Positions 54,342 to 63,922 of a stretch of 64,000 nt of DNA are shown here, one piece after another. Numbering within the stretch: position 1 is the stretch's first letter; each line of letters starts with the position of its first letter. The position numbers and the translations under genes are program-made. This DNA comes from Ruegeria arenilitoris (GTDB lineage Bacteria; Pseudomonadota; Alphaproteobacteria; Rhodobacterales; Rhodobacteraceae). The DNA lies in contig NZ_WPYP01000001.1 in assembly GCF_013030985.1 (NCBI RefSeq), forward strand, positions 1,110,828-1,174,827, given 5' to 3'. The notes below the pieces were generated by a model that was given only the letters and a program-made list of their open reading frames with translations, was not told the DNA's origin and did no database searches.

Positions 54342-54734
54342 TCAGGCGTCCTCCATATGCGAGGCGTCGAAGGCCCCTGGCAGCAGGTCGCCGATGGTGG
54401 TTTCGAACTCGGCCCCGTCGACCGTGGCCAGTGTCACCTTGACGTCGCGCTTGCCAAACTCGGCCAGCTTCTGACGGCATCCCCCGCAGGGCGGCACCGG
54501 TTGCGGAGAGGACGCGACCACGTAAACCTCGGTCAGGGACTGCTCTCCCGCAGCAACCATGGCGGCGATGGCGCCGGCCTCGGCACAGGTGCCTTCTGGG
54601 TACGCCACATTTTCAACGTTGCAACCGGAAAAGACCGCGCCCGACATCGACCGGATCGCCGCGCCAACTTTGAAGTTTGAATAGGGCGCATATGCTTTTT
54701 CCCGGACGGACAGTGCGGCGTCTTTCAAAGTCAT
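54342..54734 (-). CDS. cdd: Cytidine deaminase Cdd
   Basis: Cdd deaminates cytidine and deoxycytidine. The 130-residue homotetrameric-type enzyme has YAPYSNFKVGAAI, the catalytic NVENVAYPEGTCAEAGAIAAM (zinc cysteine and glutamate) and PPCGGCRQKLAEF (two zinc cysteines). The ATG after GGGGAA is preferred to an in-frame ATG 24 bases upstream. It is the first gene of the salvage operon cdd-deoA-deoB-add-upp, which has no separate repressor gene beside it. Confidence 0.95.
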   Translation of the reverse strand: MTLKDAALSVREKAYAPYSNFKVGAAIRSMSGAVFSGCNVENVAYPEGTCAEAGAIAAMVAAGEQSLTEVYVVASSPQPVPPCGGCRQKLAEFGKRDVKVTLATVDGAEFETTIGDLLPGAFDASHMEDA

Positions 54735-54820
54735 GTCGATTCCCCAATTTTTGATCATCTGGTCAGAAATTTACACCCTAGCGGAAACCAACCAGAGAGG
54801 TGAAGCCCCGGACAGAAGAT

Positions 54821-55933
54821 TTATCGGTCCAGCGTGGTAGAGAACGTACCGGGCAGCGTGACCTCAAGCAATTCGACATCGTCCGAGGGGTCGGCCAAAC
54901 GGGTGCGCATGCCGGGCGGGATGACAAAGGCATCCCCCTGTTCAAGCCGGAACGGATCGCGGCCTTCGCCCTCAAGCGTGACCTCCCCGTTCATGACAAA
55001 GGTGAAGTGAATATCCGTATCGTGGGCCGCCCAGACGGGATCGCCCTGCCCTTTGCGCACGACATGCACCCCGGCAACGCCCTTGGTGTTCTCGGCAATA
55101 GTCGTGTCGCGGCAGATATAACCCGGCAGACGGAACGGAACCCATTCGGCACCTTCGGCCTGATTGAAGACGAACCGCTGGCCCTGCCACTCCCGATCCG
55201 GGCGATAGTGAGGCGTGGGCAACTCCATCTCATGATCGATCTCGGTGACATGTTCGGCGGGAACGCCGATCTCGATCACTTGCACATTGTCCGAAGCCTC
55301 AAGCACGCGGTGGCGGATTTCCGGCGGCTGGATAAAGCAATCGCCCGCGGTCAGGCGCATCTTGTCGCCCTGATCTTCGTAGACCACATCGACCCAGCCA
55401 TGGATGCAGAAGATCAGCTGAAATCCGACCTTGTGAAAATGCACCATATCCGGCACGGGGCCACCGTCGGGAATACGAATATGGCTGGCGATGATCGAGC
55501 CGCCCAGCCGGTCCGGCACCAGATCGCGATAGTGCATTCCTGCCCGGCCTATGATCCACGGCGCCTGATCCTTGAGCCTGCGCACCACGAAGGAATGCAC
55601 CGTTTCCGGCATGACCAGAGGCGGGTTCAACTCGTCGATCTCAACGCGGGTGCCGTTGGGAGCCACAATGCTGCGCTGACCGTCCGCAAATTCATCCGGG
55701 CTATCCGTCAGAATGCGCAATGTGCCGGGCGGTTCGGGCGCGTCTTTTTCGACCCGCAGTCGCAGGCCATGACCCGAGAACACGGCGATACGCGGATCAT
55801 CGGCGGGATAGATCATATCCATCCGCATCCCCAGAACCTTGGTGAAAAAAGGGATGTCGTCACGCAATTCCTGCGTGGGCAGGCGGATTTCAGCTTGGGT
55901 CTGGCTGTATGAATTGGTCATTGGGGGTCTCAT
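54821..55933 (-). CDS. VOC (glyoxalase-like) plus double-cupin protein
   Basis: The 370-residue protein begins with a glyoxalase/VOC-type half-domain (IRLPTQELRDDIPFFTKVLGMRMDM, residues about 13-60). Two cupin barrels follow: one around residues 160-240 (DMVHFHKVGFQLIFCIHGWVDVVYED, GDCFIQPPEIRHRVL) and one around 285-355 (AAHDTDIHFTFVMNGEVTLEGEG, EQGDAFVIPPGMRTRL). Double cupins include gentisate dioxygenase-like enzymes, but the substrate here is not known. Two starts are possible, 55933 and 55921. Both overlap the upstream membrane-protein gene, so the two are probably co-translated. Confidence 0.75.
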   Translation of the reverse strand: MRPPMTNSYSQTQAEIRLPTQELRDDIPFFTKVLGMRMDMIYPADDPRIAVFSGHGLRLRVEKDAPEPPGTLRILTDSPDEFADGQRSIVAPNGTRVEIDELNPPLVMPETVHSFVVRRLKDQAPWIIGRAGMHYRDLVPDRLGGSIIASHIRIPDGGPVPDMVHFHKVGFQLIFCIHGWVDVVYEDQGDKMRLTAGDCFIQPPEIRHRVLEASDNVQVIEIGVPAEHVTEIDHEMELPTPHYRPDREWQGQRFVFNQAEGAEWVPFRLPGYICRDTTIAENTKGVAGVHVVRKGQGDPVWAAHDTDIHFTFVMNGEVTLEGEGRDPFRLEQGDAFVIPPGMRTRLADPSDDVELLEVTLPGTFSTTLDR

Positions 55934-56588
55934 CGGCCTTGGCTTTTGGCCATCCGATCAGAACCGCGGCCAAAATGCCAATCGAAAAGAACATCTCGAG
56001 CGTTTCTTCCAGCGCGAACAGACGGGTCGCCATGACAGCCGTCATGTCCGCACCGATGGCACTGCTGACTTCTTCCAACCCCTGCGCGATGACGGCACAC
56101 ATACCGGCCAGAAAGAACACCAGAAGAAACGGCGCCCGCTCCTTCAACGCTCGCCAGGCGTTAGGCACCCCGTGCAGGACGAGCCCGCCCAGCACAATCA
56201 CCGCGAGCACAACGCGCACCACCGTCATATCCAGCAGGGCATCCAGACTGTGCAGAACAACGTAAGGCACGCTGTCCACGGCATAACTATCGGCCTCAAG
56301 CTCGCGCTCAGCCAACAACAGCAAAACCACACCAATATACAGTCGGCTGATCCCACGATGCCGAATGAGAGCCACCAAACCAGCGACCAGCAAAGCCACG
56401 GCCGAGCCGGTTTCGATCAGACCGCCCTCTTGGTTGAACACTGCCGCCTGCATCGGCCACAAAGAGATGCCGCACAGGATCGCGGCGGCCAAAACGATGG
56501 TCGCACGAAAAGCGAAATGGTCGGTGCCAAATTTGCCTGTATTCGGCGAGAGGGCCACGCCCGTCTCGACGTCTTTCTGATAGCTCAT
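55890..56588 (-). CDS. Multi-pass membrane protein of unknown function
   Basis: The 232-residue protein has about six hydrophobic segments (ATIVLAAAILCGISLW, GSAVALLVAGLVALI, LYIGVVLLLLAERELEA, VVRVVLAVIVLGGLVL, PFLLVFFLAGMCAVIA, FFSIGILAAVLIGW) joined by acidic loops. An LEEVSSAIGADM and LFALEETLEMFF stretch resembles conserved acidic membrane segments, but I cannot assign a family. GAGAAG precedes the start. Its 3' end overlaps the cupin protein gene by 32-44 bases. Confidence 0.7.
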   Translation of the reverse strand: MSYQKDVETGVALSPNTGKFGTDHFAFRATIVLAAAILCGISLWPMQAAVFNQEGGLIETGSAVALLVAGLVALIRHRGISRLYIGVVLLLLAERELEADSYAVDSVPYVVLHSLDALLDMTVVRVVLAVIVLGGLVLHGVPNAWRALKERAPFLLVFFLAGMCAVIAQGLEEVSSAIGADMTAVMATRLFALEETLEMFFSIGILAAVLIGWPKAKADETPNDQFIQPDPS

Positions 56589-56768
56589 GCCAGTCTTCTC
56601 ATTACGAAAGAGGATAGGTGCAAAAGTTGCGGGAACATAGGTATTTTGAAGCGGAAATCAAGCACAGCGGCAAAACAGCCCGTTCCGCGTTCTCAAGTGA
56701 CGCAACGTAGCCAAGCTGAAAAAAATAGTTTAAGGCTAAATCAAATTTCAGAAGGGAGCTGAATTTCG

Positions 56769-59042
56769 ATGTCGGATACACCCAGTTTGCGGCAGGCCGC
56801 GCTTGAATATCATGCCCATCCAAAACCCGGGAAGCTGGAAATCAAGGCGACCAAGCCGATGGCCAACGGCCGTGATCTGGCGCGTGCATATTCGCCCGGC
56901 GTGGCCGAGGCCAGCCTCGAGATCAAGGCGGACGCATCCAACGCGGAACTCTACACCGCGCGCGGCAACCTTGTGGCAGTTGTTTCGAACGGGACGGCGG
57001 TTCTGGGGTTGGGCAATATCGGCGCGCTGGCCTCGAAGCCGGTGATGGAGGGCAAGGCGGTCCTGTTCAAGAAGTTCGCCGGTATCGACTGTTTCGACAT
57101 CGAAGTCGACCAGCCTGACCCGGAAAAGCTGGCCGATATCGTCTGTGCGCTGGAGCCGACTTTCGGAGCCATCAACCTGGAAGACATCAAGGCTCCCGAT
57201 TGTTTTACCGTCGAAAAGCTGTGTCGTGAACGGATGAACATTCCGGTCTTTCACGACGATCAGCACGGCACAGCCATCGTGGTCGGGGCCGCCGCCAAGA
57301 ACGCGTTGCATGTGGCCGGAAAGAAGTTCGAGGACATCAAGGTCGTCTCGACCGGTGGTGGCGCAGCGGGGATCGCCTGCCTTAGCATGCTAGTGAAACT
57401 GGGCGTCAAGCGCGAGAATATCTGGCTGTGCGACATTCACGGGCTGGTCTACGAGGGCCGCGCCGAGGATATGAACCCACACAAGGACCAGTTCGCACAG
57501 AAATCCGACCTGCGCACATTGGATGATGTGATTGGCGACGCCGACCTGTTCCTCGGCCTCAGCGGTCCCAATGTGCTCAAACCCGAGATGGTCGAGAAAA
57601 TGGCCAAGCGCCCGATCATATTCGCGCTGGCCAATCCGACGCCCGAGATTCTGCCGCAGGCCGCGCGAGAGGTTGCACCGGATGCGATCATCGCCACTGG
57701 TCGCAGCGACTTTCCCAACCAGGTCAACAACGTTCTGTGCTTCCCCTTCATCTTCCGGGGTGCGCTGGATGTGGGGGCGACCGAAATCAATGACGAAATG
57801 CAAATCGCCTGTGTCGATGGCATCGCCGAGATGGCCCGCGCCACCACCAGCGCCGAAGCCGCCGCGGCCTACAAGGGCGAACAACTGACCTTTGGACCGG
57901 ACTACCTGATCCCGAAACCGTTTGATCCGCGTCTGGTGGGCGTCGTGTCCTCATCCGTGGCCAAGGCGGCGATGGAGAGCGGCGTCGCCAAGCGCCCGAT
58001 CGACGATATCGAAGCGTATAAGGAACGCCTGAACCAGACCGTTTTCAAATCCGCCCTGCTGATGCGCCCTGTGTTCGAAGCCGCCGCCGCCGCGTCGCGC
58101 CGGATTGTCTTCGCCGAGGGTGAGGATGAACGTGTGCTGCGCGCCGCACAGGCTATTCTGGAAGAGACCACCGAAACACCGATCCTGATCGGTCGTCCCG
58201 ATGTTATCAAAGCCCGCTGCGAACGGCTGGGCCTGACGGTTCGCCCTGGCGAGGACTTCCAGATCGTGAACCCGCAGGATGATCCGCGGTACTATGACTA
58301 CTGGAATTCGTATCATACGATCATGCAACGCCGTGGCGTGACACCCGATCTGGCCAAGGCGATCATGCGCACGAACAACACCGCGATCGCTGCCATCATG
58401 GTGTATCGGGGTGAGGCCGACAGCATGATCTGCGGCACCTTCGGCGAGTACCGCTGGCATCTGAACTATGCGCAACAGGTTCTGGCCGATGGCGACCTGC
58501 GCCCCCATGGCGCGCTGTCGTTGATGATCCTCGAAGATGGCCCGTTGTTCATCGCGGACACCCATGTGCGGCAATTGCCGACGCCTGAAGAACTGGCCGA
58601 ATCCACAGTCGGGGCCGCGCGCCACGTGCGCCGGTTTGGGATCGAACCCAAGATTGCCTTCTGCTCACAATCGCAATTCGGCAATCAGATGGAAGGATCG
58701 GGCAAGCGCTTGCGCGCCGCGCTGGAGATCCTCGATTCCGAACCACGCGACTTCACTTATGAAGGAGAGATGAACCTCGACCTGGCGCTGGACCCAGAGC
58801 TGCGGTCGCGGATTTTCCCGAACTCACGCCTGGAGGGCACGGCCAATGTTCTGATCTTTGCCCATGCGGATGCGGCCAGTGGCGTACGCAACATTCTGAA
58901 GATGAAAGCGGACGGGCTGGAAGTTGGGCCGATCCTGATGGGGATGGGCAACAAGGCCCATATTGTGACGCCATCCATCACCGCACGCGGGTTGCTGAAC
59001 ATGGCCGCCATTGCCGGAACTCCGGTGGCGCATTACGGCTAA
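56769..59042 (+). CDS. maeB: NADP-dependent malic enzyme with phosphotransacetylase-like domain (MaeB)
   Basis: The enzyme decarboxylates malate to pyruvate with NADP. The 757-residue protein is the hybrid type. The malic N-domain ([26 protein letters not shown]) and NAD(P)-binding domain ([41 protein letters not shown]) occupy residues about 15-410. A C-terminal phosphotransacetylase-like domain ([35 protein letters not shown]) covers about 430-757 and in known enzymes is regulatory. AAGGGAGCT precedes the ATG. It links the C4 pool to pyruvate and NADPH next to the propionyl-CoA gene. Confidence 0.95.
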   Translation: MSDTPSLRQAALEYHAHPKPGKLEIKATKPMANGRDLARAYSPGVAEASLEIKADASNAELYTARGNLVAVVSNGTAVLGLGNIGALASKPVMEGKAVLFKKFAGIDCFDIEVDQPDPEKLADIVCALEPTFGAINLEDIKAPDCFTVEKLCRERMNIPVFHDDQHGTAIVVGAAAKNALHVAGKKFEDIKVVSTGGGAAGIACLSMLVKLGVKRENIWLCDIHGLVYEGRAEDMNPHKDQFAQKSDLRTLDDVIGDADLFLGLSGPNVLKPEMVEKMAKRPIIFALANPTPEILPQAAREVAPDAIIATGRSDFPNQVNNVLCFPFIFRGALDVGATEINDEMQIACVDGIAEMARATTSAEAAAAYKGEQLTFGPDYLIPKPFDPRLVGVVSSSVAKAAMESGVAKRPIDDIEAYKERLNQTVFKSALLMRPVFEAAAAASRRIVFAEGEDERVLRAAQAILEETTETPILIGRPDVIKARCERLGLTVRPGEDFQIVNPQDDPRYYDYWNSYHTIMQRRGVTPDLAKAIMRTNNTAIAAIMVYRGEADSMICGTFGEYRWHLNYAQQVLADGDLRPHGALSLMILEDGPLFIADTHVRQLPTPEELAESTVGAARHVRRFGIEPKIAFCSQSQFGNQMEGSGKRLRAALEILDSEPRDFTYEGEMNLDLALDPELRSRIFPNSRLEGTANVLIFAHADAASGVRNILKMKADGLEVGPILMGMGNKAHIVTPSITARGLLNMAAIAGTPVAHYG

Positions 59043-59056
59043 CGCCGAAAACAGAT

Positions 59057-59084
59057 GCTCGGGTGCCCGCGTTGGCACCCGAGC
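59057..59084 (+). terminator. Hairpin terminator candidate after maeB
   Basis: An 11-base perfect stem (GCTCGGGTGCC with GGCACCCGAGC, six-base loop) lies about 15 bases after the maeB stop and is followed by GCATTTC, so the T run is short. Confidence 0.6.
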
Positions 59085-59106
59085 GCATTTCGAATGCCAG
59101 TGATTC

Positions 59107-59226
59107 TTTGCACGCAGAACTTTGCAGATTTGCAAACGATGGCACTCCATGCGTGCAAATTTACCCCCTCCAGTCACTTTGCAAAACTTTGCAGTCGATT
59201 TTGACTCATTCTGCAAATATTTTGCG
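59107..59226. promoter_or_regulatory. Array of TTTGCA/TGCAAA sites upstream of prpE (ScfR/RamB-like operators)
   Basis: Within 120 bases there are at least seven TTTGCA or TGCAAA words: 59107-59112, 59121-59126, 59129-59136 (TTTGCAAA), 59154-59159, 59178-59185 (TTTGCAAA), 59188-59193 and 59212-59217. Two copies have the form AGAACTTTGCAG (59116-59127) and AAAACTTTGCAG (59183-59194), close to the RamB consensus AACTTTGCAAA. PccR, an ScfR-family relative of RamB, controls propionyl-CoA assimilation in Rhodobacter sphaeroides through TTTGCAAA-type sites. The downstream prpE gene fits this regulation. Confidence 0.65.
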
Positions 59227-59315
59227 ATAAAGTGACGCCCCGTTATTTCCCTCGCTTGTGCGCAGCCCCCTGCCCACCTTACACACATCGCAAGGGATTT
59301 AAGGAGGAGACCAAC

Positions 59316-61205
59316 GTGGCCTATCAGGACGTTTACGAAAGCTGGAAATCCGATCCGGAGGCATTCTGGATGGAGGCCGCAAAAGGGATCGATTGGGTCC
59401 AACCTCCAACCAAAGCGCTGTTTGACGACAACGCGCCGATGTATGAATGGTTCTGCGACGCCAAGGTCAACACCTGCTGGAACGCAGTGGACCGCCACGT
59501 CGAAAACGGTCGCGGAGAGCAGACGGCCATCATCTATGACAGCCCGATCACCCACACCAAGCGCGAGATTTCTTATGTCGAGCTGCGCAACCGTGTCGCC
59601 AATCTGGCCGGGGCGCTGCGGGCCAAGGGCGTCGAAAAAGGTGACCGGGTCATCATATATATGCCGATGATCCCCGAAGCGCTCGAGGCGATGCTGGCCT
59701 GCGCCCGACTGGGCGCCGTGCACTCGGTCGTATTCGGTGGGTTCGCCAGCAACGAACTGGCCGTTCGCATTGACGACGCCAAACCCAAGGCGATCATTGC
59801 CGCGTCCTGCGGGATGGAACCGGGCCGCGTGGTCCACTACAAGCCCCTGCTGGACGGCGCCATCGAAATGGCCAATCACAAGCCCGATTTCTGCGTCATC
59901 TTCCAGCGCGAACAGGAAGTGGCACAGCTGGTCGAGGGCCGTGACTTTAACTGGCACGGGTTCCAATACGGTGTCGAACCGGCAGAATGTGTGCCGGTGG
60001 ACGGCAGCGATCCGGCCTATATCCTTTACACCTCGGGCACCACTGGCGCGCCCAAAGGCGTCGTGCGTCCGACTGCGGGCCACCTGGTTGCGCTGAACTG
60101 GACGATGAAGAACATCTATGATGTCGATCCCGGCGATGTGTTCTGGGCGGCATCCGATGTAGGCTGGGTCGTTGGGCATTCCTACATCTGCTATGCCCCG
60201 CTGATCCACGGCAACACCACCATCGTGTTCGAGGGAAAACCGGTCGGCACCCCCGACGCGGGCACCTTCTGGCGGGTGATTTCCGAGCACAAGGTCAAAA
60301 GCTTCTTCACCGCTCCCACCGCCATCCGCGCCGTAAAGCGCGAAGATCCGAAAGGCGAGATGCTGGCAAAATACGATCTGTCCAGCCTGCGCGCACTGTT
60401 CCTGGCGGGCGAACGGGCCGACCCGGACACTATTGAATGGGCGCAGGACGCGCTGAAGGTTCCGGTGATCGACCACTGGTGGCAGACGGAAACCGGCTGG
60501 GCCATCGCTGGCAACCCGCTGGGGATCGAGGAACTGCCGGTCAAGCTGGGCTCTCCGGCCAAGCCGATGCCGGGTTATGACGTGCAAATTCTGGACGAGG
60601 GCGGCCATCCGATGAAGCCGGGCGAGCTCGGTGCGATTGCGGTCAAACTGCCGCTGCCTCCGGGCACCTTGCCGACGCTGTGGAACGCAGAAGAACGCTT
60701 CAAAAGCTCGTATTTGAACCACTTCCCCGGCTACTACGAAACCGGCGATGCGGGCATGATTGATGAGGACGGCTACCTCTACATCATGGCGCGCACCGAT
60801 GACGTGATCAACGTCGCAGGCCACCGCCTGTCCACCGGCGGGATGGAAGAGGTTCTGGCCGCCCACCCCGACGTGGCCGAATGCGCGGTGATCGGCGTGA
60901 CCGATCAACTCAAAGGTCAGATGCCGGTTGGATTCCTGTGCCTGAACACGGGCTGCGACCGGGACCATGGCGACGTCGTGCAGGATGTGGTCAAGCTGGT
61001 CCGCGAAAAGATCGGTCCGGTGGCCGCCTTCAAACAGGCCGTCGTGGTGGATCGCCTGCCCAAGACCCGCTCGGGCAAAATCCTGCGCGGCACGATGGTA
61101 TCGATTGCGGACAGCCAGGACTACAAGATGCCCGCAACCATCGACGATCCGGCCATTCTGGACGAGATCACCGTGGCGCTGAAATCCATCGGCTACGCCC
61201 AGTAA
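59316..61205 (+). CDS. prpE: Propionyl-CoA synthetase PrpE
   Basis: PrpE activates propionate to propionyl-CoA through an adenylate. The 629-residue protein has the acyl-adenylate motifs YILYTSGTTGAPKGVVRPTAGH and ALNWTMKNIYDVDPGDVFWAASDVGWVVGHSYI, a stretch closer to PrpE than to acetyl-CoA synthetase. WWQTETGW, YYETGDAGMIDEDGYLYIMARTDDVINVAGHRLS and the acetylation-site lysine in KTRSGKILRG are also visible. The start is GTG behind a perfect AAGGAGGAGA at five bases spacing; an earlier in-frame extension lies in the regulatory array and is rejected. The upstream sites suggest induction by propionyl-CoA. Confidence 0.94.
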   Translation: MAYQDVYESWKSDPEAFWMEAAKGIDWVQPPTKALFDDNAPMYEWFCDAKVNTCWNAVDRHVENGRGEQTAIIYDSPITHTKREISYVELRNRVANLAGALRAKGVEKGDRVIIYMPMIPEALEAMLACARLGAVHSVVFGGFASNELAVRIDDAKPKAIIAASCGMEPGRVVHYKPLLDGAIEMANHKPDFCVIFQREQEVAQLVEGRDFNWHGFQYGVEPAECVPVDGSDPAYILYTSGTTGAPKGVVRPTAGHLVALNWTMKNIYDVDPGDVFWAASDVGWVVGHSYICYAPLIHGNTTIVFEGKPVGTPDAGTFWRVISEHKVKSFFTAPTAIRAVKREDPKGEMLAKYDLSSLRALFLAGERADPDTIEWAQDALKVPVIDHWWQTETGWAIAGNPLGIEELPVKLGSPAKPMPGYDVQILDEGGHPMKPGELGAIAVKLPLPPGTLPTLWNAEERFKSSYLNHFPGYYETGDAGMIDEDGYLYIMARTDDVINVAGHRLSTGGMEEVLAAHPDVAECAVIGVTDQLKGQMPVGFLCLNTGCDRDHGDVVQDVVKLVREKIGPVAAFKQAVVVDRLPKTRSGKILRGTMVSIADSQDYKMPATIDDPAILDEITVALKSIGYAQ

Positions 61206-61299
61206 ACATGCTGCGGGCGGTCTATGGCCGCCCGCCTTGCGCCTTTCCCTTGCAACCGGGAACAGGGCCCCTACTGTCTGACCAAGACAATGAGGCCGC

Positions 61300-62739
61300 A
61301 TGACACATTCCGACATCTGGCGACTGAGCGCCACCGACCTGACCGCCCTCACCCGCAGCGGAGACCTGAGCGCCGAAGACGCGGTGCGCGCATCCGTTGA
61401 CAGGATGCATCGGGTCAACCCGGACCTGAACGCAGTGGTTGAGGACCTGAGTACCGAGGCGTTGGACCGCGCTCGCGAGCTGGATCAGGCCCGGGCGAAA
61501 GGATCGCCAACCGGGCCGCTGCATGGTGTCCCGGTGACCATCAAAATCAACGTCGATCAAAAAGGTCATGCCACGTCGAACGGTGTGGTTGCTTTGAAAG
61601 ACGTGGTCGCCCCCGATGACGCTCCGGTCGTGCGCAACCTGCAAAACGCCGGGGCCGTTGTGATCGGGCGCACCAACACGCCCGAGTTCTCGTTCCGCGC
61701 CGACACCGACAACCCGCTGCACGGGCGCACGCATAACCCTTGGGGGCGGCATATTTCACCCGGCGGATCTTCGGGCGGTGCCGCGGCAGCTGTGATGGCC
61801 GGCGTCGGCGCGCTGGCGCATGGCAATGACATTGGCGGCAGCCTGCGTTTTCCGGCGGCTGCGAACGGAGCGGTGACCGTAAAGCCGGGCTTGGGCCGCG
61901 TTCCGGCATGGAACCCCAGCCAACAGGCCGAGCGTGGTCTTCTGGCGCAATCCATGTCGGTGCAGGGACTGATCACACGCTGCGCCGCAGATCTTCACCT
62001 GTCGATGCCCAGCCTGATCGCGGCCGACCCGCGCGATCCCTTCCATGTGCCGATGCCCTGGCGCGGCGAACCATTGGACGGTCCCATCAAGGTCGCCTTC
62101 ACCAAGGACACCTTTGGCTATGCCCTGCACCCCGAGGTCGACAAGGCGCTGGATACGGCACGCGATGCTCTGATCGATGCGGGCTATCGGGTTGAAGAAG
62201 TCAGCCCGCCCGACGTGTTCGACTGTAGCCGAACGGGTTACCGCACGCTAATGGGTGAGGTCCTGACCCTGCTGAAGGGCGATATCGAGGCAGCCGGGTC
62301 CGAGACTATTCGTGACATCTTTGACGTCTATTTTCAGGAGTTCCCGCCCATCACCGGCACCGACATGGTGCAGATGTTGGCCAAACGCACCCACTATGCG
62401 CGGGAATGGTCGCTGTTCATGCAGGATTACCCTCTGATCCTGTCCCCCTTCCTTCCGCAACCATTCTTCAAACCGGACCGCGATACCGAAGGCGTCGAAG
62501 GTGTGCACGAGGTTCTGGGCTGCGCGGTGTATTCCTATGCGATGAACTTTCTGGGCTTGCCCGCCGCCAGCGTTCCCGCGCGGCTGGCCGATCTGCCGCA
62601 AGGGCCGCAACCGATCAACATTCAGATCGCCGCCCGCCGCTGGCGCGAGGATATGGCCGTAGACGCCGCCGCCGCGATCGAGGCGCGCGTGGGCCAGATG
62701 TGCCTGCCGCTTTGGGACAAGATGGAGGTGGCCAAATAG
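61300..62739 (+). CDS. Amidase signature family protein
   Basis: The 479-residue protein has the Ser-cisSer-Lys triad of the amidase signature family: the lysine in GVPVTIKINVDQKG, the serine-rich PGGSSGGAAAAVMAGVGALAHGND, and IGGSLRFPAAANGAVTVKPG. The substrate (aliphatic, aromatic or peptide amide) cannot be read from the sequence. It begins 94 bases after prpE in the same direction, and no GatB or GatC partner is present, so a tRNA amidotransferase role is not supported. Confidence 0.88.
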   Translation: MTHSDIWRLSATDLTALTRSGDLSAEDAVRASVDRMHRVNPDLNAVVEDLSTEALDRARELDQARAKGSPTGPLHGVPVTIKINVDQKGHATSNGVVALKDVVAPDDAPVVRNLQNAGAVVIGRTNTPEFSFRADTDNPLHGRTHNPWGRHISPGGSSGGAAAAVMAGVGALAHGNDIGGSLRFPAAANGAVTVKPGLGRVPAWNPSQQAERGLLAQSMSVQGLITRCAADLHLSMPSLIAADPRDPFHVPMPWRGEPLDGPIKVAFTKDTFGYALHPEVDKALDTARDALIDAGYRVEEVSPPDVFDCSRTGYRTLMGEVLTLLKGDIEAAGSETIRDIFDVYFQEFPPITGTDMVQMLAKRTHYAREWSLFMQDYPLILSPFLPQPFFKPDRDTEGVEGVHEVLGCAVYSYAMNFLGLPAASVPARLADLPQGPQPINIQIAARRWREDMAVDAAAAIEARVGQMCLPLWDKMEVAK

Positions 62740-62747
62740 GCCGGATC

Positions 62748-62782
62748 AAAAAAATAGACCCCGGGTTTTTGTGCCCGGGGTC
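62748..62782 (-). terminator. Intrinsic terminator, strongest on the minus strand
   Basis: GACCCCGGG and CCCGGGGTC pair around an eight-base loop. Read on the minus strand the stem is followed by TATTTTTTT, an efficient terminator arrangement for transcription coming from nadK. On the plus strand, after the amidase gene, the T run is weak. Confidence 0.75.
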
Positions 62783-62994
62783 CTCTTGCTTAAATAAACC
62801 CGGAAATCGGTCAACGAGCGTAGCACCACCTACCCCCGCCGGCGCGAAAACTGCGCAATCATTCGACAACGCCGCTTGGTGGCCACTCACTCCCACCTAG
62901 GCGTGTTCTCCGGGCAAGTTAAGATTAACAAAAGTTGAACGAGACGCCTGTGAACTGGATCACATAAGCCGCAAAAAGCCTTGGTTCCGAAGCG
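62783..62994. other. Intergenic spacer between the terminator and nadK
   Basis: About 210 bases between the hairpin and the nadK stop codon. I see no convincing gene, RNA structure or repeat in it. It would be the 3' untranslated region of the nadK message. Confidence 0.4.
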
Positions 62995-63756
62995 TCAGGT
63001 GAACTGTTCCGAGATCAGGCGCTCTTCCAGCCCATGCCCCGGGTCGAACAGGATACGGTGCTGAATGGACGGCTCCGAGCGAATCTCGACCCAGTCGATA
63101 TCTGCGAACGAAACCGAATCCGCGTCTGCCATGACCGGGCGCTTTTCAGCGTCCAGTACATCAAATCGAACCTTTGCGATCTTGGGCAAAAGCGCCCCGC
63201 GCCATCGACGGGGACGAAACGCAGCAATCGCCGTCAGGGCCAGCACATCAGACCCGATGGGCAGAATTGGCCCATGCGCCGAGTAGTTGTACGCTGTCGA
63301 TCCGGCTGGCGTCGACAGCAAGGCACCGTCACAGACCAGTTCAGGCATCCGCACCCGCCCATCGACGCTGATCTTCAGCCGCGCCGCCTGCGGACCGGCG
63401 CGCAACAGCGACACCTCGTTGATAGCCAGCGCCTCATGCAGCTTACCGGATTGATCCATGGCCTGCATGGCCAGAGGGTTGATCACCTCTTCTTCGGCAT
63501 CGGCCAGGCGCTCCAACAGGTCGTCTTCGTGAAACTCATTCATCAGGAACCCGATGGTGCCCCGGTTCATGCCATAGACCGGTGTGTCCAGGTGCTGCAT
63601 GTTGTGCAGCGTGTGCAACATGAACCCGTCCCCGCCCAGGGCGACCACCACATCCGCATCCCGGGGGGCCGCATTGCCGTACAGTTTCACAAGGCTGTCC
63701 CGCGCGGTTTGCGCCACTTTGATGTCGCTGGCGAGAAAGGCGATTCTCTTTGTCAT
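62995..63756 (-). CDS. nadK: NAD kinase NadK
   Basis: NadK phosphorylates NAD+ to NADP+. The 253-residue protein has the GGDG motif in VVALGGDGFMLHTLHNM, the NRGTIGFLMNEF segment, LAINEVSLLR, and the substrate-binding CDGALLSTPAGSTAYNYSAHGPILP. The ATG at MTKRIAFLAS, after GGAAAAC, is chosen; 29 in-frame residues upstream do not look like the family. It is divergent from glyA. Confidence 0.95.
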   Translation of the reverse strand: MTKRIAFLASDIKVAQTARDSLVKLYGNAAPRDADVVVALGGDGFMLHTLHNMQHLDTPVYGMNRGTIGFLMNEFHEDDLLERLADAEEEVINPLAMQAMDQSGKLHEALAINEVSLLRAGPQAARLKISVDGRVRMPELVCDGALLSTPAGSTAYNYSAHGPILPIGSDVLALTAIAAFRPRRWRGALLPKIAKVRFDVLDAEKRPVMADADSVSFADIDWVEIRSEPSIQHRILFDPGHGLEERLISEQFT

Positions 63757-63922
63757 GTTTTCCGGTTTCCGGTCTTGCACATTTGGTTCCGAAACAAACA
63801 TACCTTTCCCCGATAGGCCAGTCTTGACGCCACAGCGGGCCAAATCGTCGCTTTACAGCTTTTGCAGATGTGCCGTTTCCGATAGGAAATCCGCAAGATA
63901 ATTCCTGCCATGTGGAGCCCCC

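Noticed and set aside
58824..61418. Antisense open frame of about 860 codons over the maeB end and prpE
   Set aside because: It runs across two recognised genes and the regulatory array between them, and its composition is typical of a shadow frame.
63757..63922. Glycine or tetrahydrofolate riboswitch before glyA
   Set aside because: Only a short TTTCC-GATA-GGAAA palindrome is visible; the conserved cores of those riboswitches are not recognisable.
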